Shown piece by piece: positions 45,231 through 56,327 of a DNA stretch of 64,000 bases. The DNA comes from Datura wrightii (taxonomy: Eukaryota > Streptophyta > Magnoliopsida > Solanales > Solanaceae): contig JASDFA010000003.1 in NCBI GenBank assembly GCA_035772735.1, forward strand, positions 154,579,001 to 154,643,000, written 5' to 3'. A model generated the notes under the pieces. The model ran no database searches. It was not told where the DNA came from and was given only the letters and a program-made list of their open reading frames with translations. A program made the position numbers and the translations under genes. Numbering within the stretch: position 1 is the first letter of the stretch; every line of letters starts with the position of its first letter.

Positions 45231-46805
45231 GATGGTGAAGTCTGAGTAGCCACATGTATGTTCCTTTTTTTTTCTTTACATTCTATGCTTCGGGGATGAA
45301 GCATGCTTTTTAAAAAGGGAGGGGCTGTACTTGTATTTTTGAAATTCTTTTGGATTCGTCCGAGGGTTTTTCTTACCGTGTTTCTTTTCCCTCGGGCATG
45401 CTATCTAGTAAAACAGACATATTTAAGATTTTAATGTTGTGTTATTGTTTAATTAGAAAGAAGCTTAGGAGTACTCGGCCAATAGATTGCACTAGTTTTG
45501 AAGTTGTGAAAAATTGACCCTGTTTAAAAATTTTTGATGGTTAGTTATGTACTTGTTGATTGCAAAGCATGATGTATGTGGATATTTTTGTGTCATTTAG
45601 TGTATTAGCATGAGTAGTTCTTATTATACATGTATAAATCAGATAGGTAGAATGAATGCAAGACATGTACCATGAGTGAGTGAGGTCTAATACCTAGTTC
45701 AATACTGCATAGATGATCTAGAACTTGCCCAGTTGGTCTTTACATAGGTTTTAGGATGGTTGGTTAGTAAAGGATCATAGGCCATTTTTGTTTAGCCTAT
45801 TTTTATCTTAAATGACCCTACCAGAATAATATGATTCCCTTGATCCTTATTTTGAGCCTTAAATGAACCATTTTTCTTTGATTAACTAATTAACCATATC
45901 CATTTTTTATAGTAAACCTATTTTTGCCCTGGTCCCTCCTTGGATATTGTGAACCTCGACATAGGCAAAATGCCTAAGTTGAGAGTGGCTAGAGTAGGGG
46001 TACATAAATCTAGGGGAGGTGAAAAAGGAAGAGTAAAGAAAAAGGATTAAAAAATGAGGTGTGGTGTGACAAAACAAAAGAAAAAAAGAAAAAGAAAAAG
46101 AAGAATTGAAAAAGAAGATACAAAAAGGAGAAAGATGAATGAAAATTTGAAGAAACACACCACATCCATACAGTTGCATAAAAAATGGTGAAAGGAGAGG
46201 AAAAAGTTGAAAAAGCAAAAAGGTGAAAAAGTAAAAAGTGGAGCCACATATATGTAGTGCCAAGGAGGGATTAGTTACTAAAAAGATTCCATATCTACCA
46301 TACCCAACCTAAAAGCCTACATTACAAGCTGAATTAAGTCCTATAGTGATTTCTAGCCTGACCATCTGACAAGTCGAAGAAGAGAAAATAAGGTCAAGCT
46401 TATGGTATTCGATATACAGTATTTGGAACTTCTTTGTGAGGGTGAGAGTCTTACTTGTTCAGTCCCATGTTTCATATTTCCTATATCTGTGGGTGGGGGA
46501 CTTCATTTGTTGTGAGGGTACATGGTTTGTGCTTAATTCTACCAATTGTCTGTGTAAGAAGCATTGGTGGTGACTTGACTATCTGCTAATAGCTAGATGA
46601 CATATCTTGATCCCTGTTTATCATGGTTTGTGGTTGCTTGATGTGCATATGCTGATTTGGTTTATGAGAAAAAGGGTCAAAAGTTATTTGAGTTTATGGT
46701 GCAAATCTTTATTGATTGTTGGCTGTAGTATTCAAAAATTATTTTCTAATTAAGCGTCATTTTTTTAGTTTTTTGTTTTCTTTGACTGAGTACATGCAAA
46801 AGTAT

Positions 46806-46816
46806 TAAGTTAAGGG
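46806..46816 (+). other. Ath-1 polypurine tract (weak)
   Basis: AAGTTAAGGG just before the 3' LTR, comparable with AAGTGTGGGG of Ath-2. Confidence 0.55.
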
Positions 46817-48512
46817 TGTTGACGTGTCGTGAGTTTATAGCAGTTTCGACACTTAAAACTGAGAAAAAAGTATGGACTTAGGTATGTTTATATGGATATG
46901 AGGTACTTTTACTTTGTTTTCAGGGAAAATAGGTGTTGGAGCAAAGATCTGAAAAAGATGCATAAAATTGCAGAAAATAAGCCAAGTACCAACCTTAGTA
47001 CGAGTCGTACCTTGATTGTACGAGTCTATTGAGACTCGTGGAAAAATTCAAAAAGTTGAATTAAAGTGAAGGCAAAGTACGACTCTCAGTACGAGCTGTA
47101 TCAAGATGGTACGTGCCGTAACTGGAGTCATGAAAATTTTTAGAGAAAATTGCACAAGGCAGTCTCTTGGTACGGATGGAACTCACGGATTGTAACATCT
47201 ACTTATGACCCGTACCATGAGCCGTGGGGAGAATTAGTGATTATTAAAGTCTTGGCAGAACTCTAGATGCAACAAGCAAGTATGAGTCGCAGGAGAAAGG
47301 TACGAGGCATATCAAAACAATCATAGAAAACTTAAGAGGGTGTCAAACTTCTCAGAGCCAAGCCATTGATAGATTTTACAACTCGTAGGACTATGGTACA
47401 AGTCATACTAGCTATCAATACTTAGTCAAATCTGTAGCAGCCAGGGGATGTATGAGAGGCAGGTAAGACCCGTACAATCCTGTTATGGATCGTATGATCA
47501 GTCAGTGAGTCAAGCCAATGCCAAATCTGAAAAATTATCCTGTTAACTTAGGGAAAGGGTTCTGATGTCTATATAAATACCTTTTATGTTTTATTTTAGT
47601 AGAACAACATTGAGAGGAGGTAGTAGATGTGTGATTTCATTGTGGAAAGTGTTATTTGTAATTTATTATCAAGTTTTGGAGAGCAATTCTTAGGATCGAC
47701 ACTTGATTTTATCAATTATTCTTGAGTTTGATCATTCATATTCAAAGAAGGTTTTCTTTCAATTATTGTTGTAAGCATTTAATTATGTGTTTGTCTATGA
47801 ATGCTAATTAAAATCTTACAATCATGAGAGACTAAAACCTCCACAACTAGGATTGATGGAACCATGGTGGATTAACGAAATAGGATTACACAAAGTGATT
47901 CAAAACCAATGCTAAATGCTTGTATTGTATTCTCTTCATCTTTAAACGTTTCTTAATGGTGTGCAACGTTAGGACTTGGCCGAATTCTTTAGTTGCTTGA
48001 ACCTAGAGAAGTAGAGATTATAAAAAGAGAATTGCAACAAAAAACCTTAATTTTTATGATCATTGTATGACATGAGCTGCGGTGGTAGGAAAGTTAATTT
48101 GGGACATATTGATAATGATTAAGAAAGAATCGCTCATGAGACCTGACCCGGTGACTGAGTACAATCATCCAATAGGAACGAACCAGTCGTTTGGATGAAC
48201 CTTAGTTAGCAGTTCTACAAGTAAGCATTAGGATTGATCACGTGTGTATACCCGAAGTAGTTATGAACCTATGGGGAACACTTACTCTATCTATTTGCAA
48301 TCTTGATAACAACCACAATTATGATCTCATTTTAATATTTTTTTCTTTAAAACCCCCCAATTTGGAGATAACTTACCAACAAGTTTAAGTACCGACACTA
48401 GTCTAGATCTTACCTTATTCCCTGTGGTTTTGACCCCAACCTCTTCGTTGGGTTCTTTATTGATAATGTCCGCTTCATACTTTTCCGGGAAGCGTGAGTT
48501 TGAGTGTTATCA
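46817..48512 (+). repeat. Ath-1 3' LTR
   Basis: TGTTGACGTG to GTTATCA, collinear with 26477-28139 but clearly diverged. TATAAATA lies at 47572-47579. Confidence 0.88.
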
Positions 48513-49449
48513 AATGCCAAGAAAATAAAAAGTAAACACTAGTCAATCAACATCATCAATCAAGTACTGTTGGACCCTCTCTCAGTTGTGCCTAGTTAGT
48601 AGAGCTCCATCCATCTGGGAGAGCCAATCTCAATCCCAAGAAGACTCAAAACAGACATATATGACTTTATGGAAGCATGTACCTCACCATAGGTCTTTCA
48701 TGTCTTAGAATGGCCCTATGGGAGGCAAACTCAACCCCGCGGCCGAACCTACTCTCAATGTCGGGTATCCACAAATCCCAAGGGCCTCAATACACACACA
48801 AAAAATCACACAATAAAAACATTCACAATAAATAAAAATGACAATACATGTTGAAACAGCCCACAATCGGCTCTCAAACCCCACCAACCGACTATCACAA
48901 TATAAAACTATTCTCACAAGAACCATGTTGAATCATGGCTTCATACCTTAAGAACACTTAGAACACTTAAAGAAGAGTTTGAGAGAGGTTTATTATGAAG
49001 AGAGTTTCCAAAAAATTGATTTGGATGACCAATAACCGACCAAAGGGACTTAAATAGTCCTCCACCACCTTAGCCATTTTTGACGTGCCTGTTTGTGCAG
49101 TCTCGCGAGAACGCGAATATCTCCCTATTCTGAAGCCATATTGATGAATGTTTTAATATTCTGGAAACTAGACTCCTTGAAATTTAATTTGATAGGTTGT
49201 ATGCCCCCCAAATCCTTATAGATTGGGAGAAAAGTTTTGAGATATTTGACCCAAATTTTAGAAAATGTTAAGAAGGAATTTGTGATAACTTTTGCCGAAT
49301 TTCGTTCTACAACTTGATCAACGTCCAATCTTAAATATGATCATAGAGTGACTCAAATATGTCATAATGCTTCCTTCTTAACATATTAAGTACACTTAGT
49401 CCTACCTCAAAAGTACGAATTTATTTCTTAAATTATACGGGGTGTTACA
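48513..49449 (-). repeat. Solo-1, right part
   Basis: Continuation of the LTR begun at 25731, ending GGGGTGTTACA, followed by CACCT. No gypsy genes, primer site or polypurine tract are visible on either side, so a solo LTR fits. The 67-codon frame at 49125-49328 has no recognisable motif. Confidence 0.72.
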
Positions 49450-49743
49450 CACCTTCTGAAAAGTCCTGCAACAGCTTCCTGAAAAGCCTCACAATAACTA
49501 ATTTTTCTTCTATAAATAGGAAGCTAAATTAATTCATCTTTATAACAATTTGAAGAGTAATAAGAATCTGCTTTCCCTCTCCTTTTTGTTTTTTCAGTTA
49601 CATATATTGTTGTCTTGTATTTTTATTATTATTTTTTCATGATATGTATTAAGATGAGACTTTGTGATATCGCAAACACTTTACAATGATCGAAGCAAAA
49701 TAGTTTGAAACTTCAATACATATGCAAAATCAAGGTGAAGATC
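49450..49743 (+). repeat. Cop-2 3' LTR, right part, with TATA box
   Basis: Resumes the copia LTR with CAGCTTCCTGAAAAGCCTC, a promoter-like TATAAATAGG (49511-49520) and an AT-rich R/U5-like stretch. Where the LTR ends before Gyp-4 starts at 49744 cannot be fixed; the last part may be flanking DNA. Confidence 0.55.
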
Positions 49744-52236
49744 TGTCACGATCCAAATGGCCGTAATTGGAAACCCACACTAACACTTCCCCACTCCTCC
49801 CTCGCCCCTCCCGGTGGGCGAACCAACAAATTCCCAAATTTTAAACCCAACATAGAATATTTGTAAAATAATAAAACAACGAGTCATCAAACGAATACAA
49901 TCTTCTTCAAACGAACCAAACAACACTCCTAAGACCTGATTGTCATTGCACCTCAATGTCTAACTACAGTTCTAGAATTGTTTAGACAAAATAACAACAA
50001 AGCAAAAAGGAAGAAGCCGCAATATCCAAATGAAGGACATCTTCTAAAAGCGAGAAAATTAGTCCATCTTGAACTGTTTACCTTTTGGATAGACTGCTGC
50101 AACTAAAGGTGGGGACGAGAGGAGCTTCCTGGATCGAATTATGCACTCAGAAAAGAAGTGCAGGCATAGGGTCAGTACAAAACACGATACTAGTAGGCAT
50201 CATCACCGACCCTAAATAATAACAAGTATACACAGTAATATCAATACAAGACCAGTCTTCAACATAAACAGAACGCATAGAAAATTTCGAACACACAAGC
50301 TCTACTTAGAGAATAGCAGGCCTGGTCACTGATTGGGTTATTCGCTGCAGCTGTCGATCGGGATGCAAAAGAAGTCCCACTATAGCACTACTTCCTTAGG
50401 CAATAGCTCGAGTTATCTGCATTTTTCCAATTCTTTAGTTCATAAGTTTCATCATTTGCCGATGCCGCCAACATCTCTTAGATAACGCACACTTAGGAAC
50501 AATAATTAACACCACCAAGTAACTGCGAGTTCAACAGGAAATCACAGAAAAGTCCACTCATCAAGTTCTGACATTATGATAGGTCACACTTAGATCTAGA
50601 GACATGTTCATCAACTTCACATAACAAACCGTAATTGACACAACCTCTCAGCATAGCTTGAACATAGGCTCAAATAGAATTTGAAGGGTCCTAGCTACGC
50701 CATGCATTCAATACAAAATCTGGAAAGCTGCAGGGATGACAAAAAGAGGGCGCCGGTCAAACCAACGATTCTCTTCTCAAAGTAATAGAGAGAGTCTTTT
50801 TCTAGTTAGACTTCTATCAATGGAATGACTTTTTCATATAATGAAAACACACATAATGTAACATACATAACATGAAAACCAATGGTGACATGACGGGCAC
50901 ACGCCTCTTCCATCTCACCATAAACCCTTAACTATTAAATTAGTATACACGCATGCCAAAGGGTCTTATTTCTGCTCTTCCAGTCATGACCTGCAGGGGA
51001 CTCTAGAAATTCATGTACTGTATTAGCGTGGTACCCCCTCCCACTCATACACTCGTTCGGATGCTCCCCTCGAGTATGAGCCACTCAATAATAACATTCG
51101 CTCGCCCAGATACTCTCTTCGGACTCAAGCCTCTCATTTTAGAAACAGTACCATTTTAGCCATTTTCATCTGTTAACAGGAACAATATGCATTTCATAAA
51201 TGTAAACATATATACATATGAAATCATTGAAGTCTACTCTTCACTCCACACTTTCTCAAATACAGAACTCAATTCACGTGATAAATTCATAAAACAAAGT
51301 TCACTACACACTTTCACATGATCCCAACAACGGATTGTATTCATCTCATATCAACGAATGTCTGAACACCAAATCAAATACGATCATTAAATAAGCATAC
51401 AAGTCATTACGCAGGGTTTAACCCTCTAACCAAAACCTACCTCTATTTTCAGAGACAAAGAGTCAATTATTCCACTGGAGCCTTTCCCTTTCTCACAGCT
51501 TATGAATGCTCGAAATCTACAATAAAATAAAGAATAATTCATTACTCACTCTTCGAATTAAGGGTTTTAGAAGCTCAAACCCTCCTCTTCAGGGCATTTT
51601 CGAAAGTGAATCCCAATTCTTCCTAGTTTTAGGTCCTAATTCTCACGCAACCCTCGCTCTCAACAATAATCTTAGGGGAGTAGTCAAAAATTTTCAACAT
51701 CAACCCAAATCACCCCCTAATCATCCTACGATTCAGACCTAGTTCAACAGTCTAGGGTTTTTCTCTATAAAAACTCCTACCATTAAAGGTCTACAAGGAA
51801 TCTAGGATCAATGTTACTCACTGTAGGGATAGAGAACCATAAATCTTACCTAGGGAGGAGGGTTCACAGCTCTAGAGAGTCTTTCCATTCTCTAGACCTT
51901 CTGATTGTGTTTTTGAGAATAATGGGGTAAAACCCCGTAATTCTCACTTAAAACCCACTTTTTTATTTTCATCGTCCGTTTGTAGTGATAGCCTTTCCGC
52001 TGCAGTGACACGCTACAGCGGTTAGAGCACCGTTGCGGTGGCTCCAGAGGTTGCCTCTACAGTTCACCATGGAAGGATTACGACCGTCACCATGGCTACT
52101 CAAAACAGAACCAGTAGCTACTCAAAACCCACCAGGTTTACATTTGGAAAATTTCACAGCACCTTTTATTCCTTCCCTATCCTATTTTCAATATTCTAGG
52201 CCCTTAACCATCCCGTAACAATGTCTGGGTCATTAC
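49744..52236 (-). repeat. Gyp-4 3' LTR
   Basis: 2493 bp, TGTCACGATC to GGGTCATTACA. The U3 inverted repeat CCGCTG (51997-52002) pairs with CAGCGG (52016-52021). No clear polypurine tract follows at 52237, unlike Gyp-1 to Gyp-3. No genes are seen. Confidence 0.9.
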
Positions 52237-52457
52237 ATCATATACCAATTAAAACACCATTCGTCCACAAATGGTGTATACAAAAAAGGAAAGGTACTTA
52301 CTAAATTCCACAAATAGTTGGGGATACTTGACGGACATATCCGCCTTGGTCTCCCACGTGGATTCCTCGATAGGAAGGTTCTTCCACTGGACCTTTACAG
52401 TCATAATCTCTTTTAACCTCAGCTTTTGAACCTCTCTAGCCAATATTGAGCATAGGC
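52237..52457 (-). pseudogene. Gyp-4 chromodomain remnant
   Basis: The minus strand reads LAREVQKLRLKEI, VKVQWKNLPIEESTWETKAD and VKYPQLF, a chromodomain with both key Trp kept. The rest of integrase is missing: next on the right comes the Ath-2 LTR at 52458, and beyond Ath-2 the sequence is RNase H. The 98-codon open frame over 52249-52545 continues into Ath-2 sequence, which is not part of the protein. Confidence 0.86.
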
Positions 52458-54076
52458 TCCTGATAAAGGGCGTACTCACGCACTTCATAGACATATTTTG
52501 CCTGTACTTTACTATGTTTTGACAAAAAATTATGTGTGTTTGCATGTGTTTATGTTATATATTTGTGAAAATTAGCTAACGCGTGTGATTAGATGTTTTC
52601 AAGGCTTAAAAGGGTGGATTTAGATGTATTTGAGGCTAATGGAATGAAGATGAAAAGAAGTTGAAGTCGTGGGCAAAGGTTGAGTTTGGAAGATCCAGAA
52701 ATAGGGTACCTGACGGTTTGAGGGAACAAATCGTTACATCTAGTAATGAGTCCTGAAGTCAGTCGTGAAGACTAGAAGAGAAATTATTGCCAAAGTAACC
52801 AGTGAAGATGATGAAAGAATTAACAAGTTGTTAGTTGACTAAATGACTCGTTGGCAGATCACTGGAACCAGCCGTAAGGTGCACTGAAAATTTGAAGGAG
52901 TTATACCACGAGAGGCCTAACGACTCGTGCCCATGCACAACGAGTCATTAGGTGACCCATTGCCATAACTGGCAACACGGCAGTGGTTGAGGCGACGCGT
53001 AAGGCTCCCAAAAATGGCAAAAATTGGCTTTCCTACATCAACTAGGAAAAGGAAAATTTTAAATCCCAAGTCAAATTCATTAAGGAATAAGGAAAACATA
53101 AATCTACTACTATAAATACCCCTTTATTTTCATGTAATAGCTATGAAGCTTTAGATCAAGTTTCAAGTTCAAATGTCTTTAAGTGGCCAAGTCTTCATGT
53201 AGGAGGTTTTCAAAATAAAGTTTTTTTAGTCTTGGAGTTCTTAGTTTACAAAAAATTTGAGAATACATATTTTGAGACAATTGTAAAATTGTTCTTCCAA
53301 ATTTTGCATTAATCAAGTGAAGGTTCTTCCAATCATTGTTGTAAGTATTAATTTTTGCTTTTATTTATGATTGATATTAATTTACTTATAAACATGATAG
53401 GATAAAACCACCACAACTAGGGTTGTGGGAACCATCACAAATTAACACACGTAGGTAAAATACTTAGTGATTCTTGAACGGAATTTATGCATGTATTGTT
53501 TCTTTCTTCGTTTTAATTGATTTTTAACGATTTCAAACATTAGAACTTGCCTTATTCTTACTTACCGGATCAAGGAATTAATGAATGGGAAAAGGGATTA
53601 ACAACGGAGATTTGAGGCTATCAACCCTCATCTAGTAGCTTGAACTTGTCCGGGGATAGCTAATATGATATTAAGGGTAAGGGTAAACTAAAGCACACCC
53701 GTAAATGGATCAAGTTGCATGGTGATAATCATCTAAATAAGGGACCAACCATTTAGGTGAAATTAACTTACCGATATTACATGCTAAGCACCGGAATAGA
53801 TCACTAGTATAAAAATTCCTTGTGGTTATGAATTCATGGAGAACACTTACCCTAGTTAGTTGCATTAATTTGGAAACAACAAACAATTTCAACATTGCTA
53901 TTTATTACTTTTACAAATTCCCCCCTCTTAGGAAATAATTAACTAAAAAGTGTAAGCACTAGCGTTCTTCTACATCTTCTGTATTCTTTATGGGATCGAC
54001 CCCAACCTTTGTTGGGTTCTTTATTGACAACGTCCGCTTCATACTTTCTTAAGAAGTGTGAGTTTGAGCGTTATCA
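52458..54076 (+). repeat. Ath-2 LTR, first copy
   Basis: Begins TCCTGATAAAGGGCG where the second copy has TGTTGATGAAGAGCG; ends CGTTATCA. TATAAATA at 53111-53118. The U3 inverted repeat TAACGACTCGT (52918-52928) against ACGAGTCATTA (52940-52950) has one mismatch. CCACAACTAGG near 53415 matches the Ath-1 LTR. Confidence 0.9.
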
Positions 54077-56327
54077 AAAAGTGGCGCCATTGCCGGGGAA
54101 TATGGTTTAGGATTAGATTAATTGCTTGTGTTTAACATTTAGTCTTTATTTTCGTTATTTTTTTTGTTGTTTTTCTTTTATTTTCTGACGTGTCACAAGG
54201 GAGCGTGGTGAAACAAGCGGCCAATATGTGAGCAAGGTCTCAACAGGTATCTTGGTGAAGTCTGAGTAATCAAGATACCTGTGTCGTGCCGCGAAATTAA
54301 TCCAGGGGCTACTTGGGAGGCAATCCAAGATAAATTTTTTGTTCGTTTTTATGTGTTTGTTCAAGTGTGCAGGTGATAGGTCATAATTTTCAATAAAGAT
54401 TGAGCTTAAATATTGAATACAAGGAGTAGAGGCTCAGGGAGTTCTTCTTGCACTCTATTACTTTATGCATATTTGTTTTAGCATTAGGGATAGTGTAATC
54501 AATTAAGTGTGGGGTGAGAGATGTGAACTTCATATTACCATGCATACCTTAATTGCTAAATTTGCACATGGTAGGCCTAGTTTTTGGGATTTATGATTTG
54601 TCATGTATGCTTGTTGGTTTTTAGTATTTTTTTTAGTTTTATTTTATTTTGGGTTCCTCCAATTTTTTTTTTTGGTACTTTTCCAGTGGATGGTCCCTTA
54701 GAACCGACTAGAGAGTCTACATAATTTTTTTTATTTTTTAGTCATTAATTCATGACTTTTCCCGGTGATGGATGGATGACGACCATCTTAAGGGTAAATT
54801 AGTCATTAGGAAGAACAAAAACTTGGACCTTACGAATACTAAGTGCTTCACTTTAAGTATCATTGAGACTTTATAAAATTCACTCGAAAATGCATGATAA
54901 AAGTAGAAACACTTAGTCTTTTGGGAACTTGACTCTTGTACTTGAAAAAATGGGCTTAATTATGTTATGCATGCAATATGAATATATGTGTTTATGTGAT
55001 CTTGATTGCTATTGTTAAACCATTTTGTGCCATTGTGTGAGTAAGGAATTTTTTATATACTCCATGCTTGTAAATTGATGTCTACTTGCCCGTTGTGTGT
55101 GCGAAGCAAAATAAGAATGATGGATTTAGGAAGTGATATAGGCATTGTTGTGGCAACCATATTTTTATCCTATTTTACCTACCTTGATTGTAATTATCCT
55201 AGTTATCTATGTTTGAGCCTTATCCTATTCTTTTGATAGCCATATTACAAGCTTAATCCCTTTTGTTCTATTGACTTGTATTTGATCCAAATGACTCCTA
55301 GAGCACTTTAATGAATTTTTTTTTTGTATGAAAGGAGCATAATTGGAGAAGTGAAGGGAAAGCTAAAAAGTGTGTGAATTGAAAGAAAAGAAAAAGGTGA
55401 AATTTTGCTAAACAAGGAGGGTGATTTTTAGTGGAAAACAAAAAGAAGAAAGAGCTTTGAAAAATTGAAGATGAGAAAAAAATCTTGATTTACCGATTAA
55501 CCATACCCATTTATTTACAATGAACCTATTTTTGCCCTAGTACTTTCTTGGATATCGTGAACCTCAACATAAGAAAAAAATTCTTAAGTTGAGGGTGTCT
55601 AGAGTAGGGGTGCGTAAAGGGTGGGAACGAAAGAAGAAAAAAATGTATGTGAATGAGCTCAATGATGAAAAAAATCCCCAGTAGTCACCTAAGTTGAAAA
55701 TTTGAAAAATAAAGAGGTATAAGGAGAAAATTTTATAAATTGAAGAATGAGCTAAAATTCAAAGTGTTGTGAAGTATTAAAGTGTTTAGGGAGATCAGTC
55801 ACTATCTTGGCCAAATAGTTCCTACCCGTCCCTTAGCCTACATTACAAACAAATTAAAGTCCTAATTGATCCTTGATTCATAATTCTATATTAGTGGAGT
55901 ATTACACTAAGAGCAAGCCTATGGGTTGTCTTTTGCATGTACGTTGAGTTCTTTTGTGGGAGTGAGAGGAAATTATTTTATTTATGTCCAAGTTAATCTT
56001 ATTGTATATCTTGTGTGTAAACTGGCATCTCTCCAAATTGTGAGGGGCACAATGGTAAGAGTTTGGTTTAATTTTGATTGCTAAATTACAATAATTCATG
56101 TTGGCCCAAAATATGTCTTGATGAGTTAGTTTTCAAAAGCTAAGTCATTTCGAACTTTGACATCTTAATGTTGAACCTATATGCATGCGAGTGAGTTATT
56201 TGAGCTTCATTGACTTGTCTCATGATCCTAAGTGTAAGTAGAACTATTCGTAGAATTAATTTGGTGCTTAATTATTAGAAGGAAAGTAGTAGATTTTTCG
56301 AGGACGAACAATAGTTTAAGTGTGGGG
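54077..56327 (+). other. Ath-2 internal region, complete copy
   Basis: 2251 bp without a plausible gene. The primer site comes first, then about 170 bp of leader, then the shared motif (GAAGTCTGAGTAATCAAGA at about 54257) and hairpin (54312-54329). A long AT-rich stretch, the second block shared with Ath-1 (55490-55620), purine-rich DNA (55320-55480) and the polypurine tract AAGTGTGGGG before the LTR at 56328 complete it. Confidence 0.8.
54082..54099 (+). other. Ath-2 primer-binding site (tRNA-Asp)
   Basis: TGGCGCCATTGCCGGGGA differs by one base from the complement of the plant tRNA-Asp 3' end. A second copy, TGGCACCGTTGTCGGGGA, follows the second LTR at 57949-57966. Confidence 0.88.

Larger units (their letters stand above)
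45157..46816 (+). other. Ath-1 3' non-coding region with purine-rich block
   Basis: Starts with a motif shared with Ath-2 (GAAGTCTGAGTAATCAAGA), followed by a small hairpin (45213-45230). A second shared block follows at 45895-46020, containing CCTATTTTTGCCCT, and then a nearly pure purine stretch (46050-46245). No coding region is seen: the Phe-rich minus-strand frames over 45907-46263 are shadows of the purine tract. Confidence 0.75.
26477..48512 (+). mobile_element. Ath-1: Athila-like Ty3/gypsy element, gag-protease only, split by Gyp-3
   Basis: Plus-strand element with LTRs 26477-28139 and 46817-48512 (about 1.66 and 1.70 kb), a decayed tRNA-Asp primer site (28144-28161), gag, and an Athila-type protease. 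A long 3' non-coding region with a purine-rich block follows. RT, RNase H and integrase are absent: protease runs almost directly into the conserved 3' motif near 45157. Without Gyp-3 the element is about 7.6 kb. No clear target duplication is visible (TATAA against AATGC), so one end may be eroded. Confidence 0.85.

Noticed and set aside
45907..46263. Phe-rich minus-strand ORFs resembling membrane proteins
   Set aside because: They are the complement of a purine-rich non-coding tract, which reads as TTT/TTC codons.
26472..48517. Target duplication for Ath-1
   Set aside because: TATAA and AATGC do not match and no shifted boundary gives a convincing pair.
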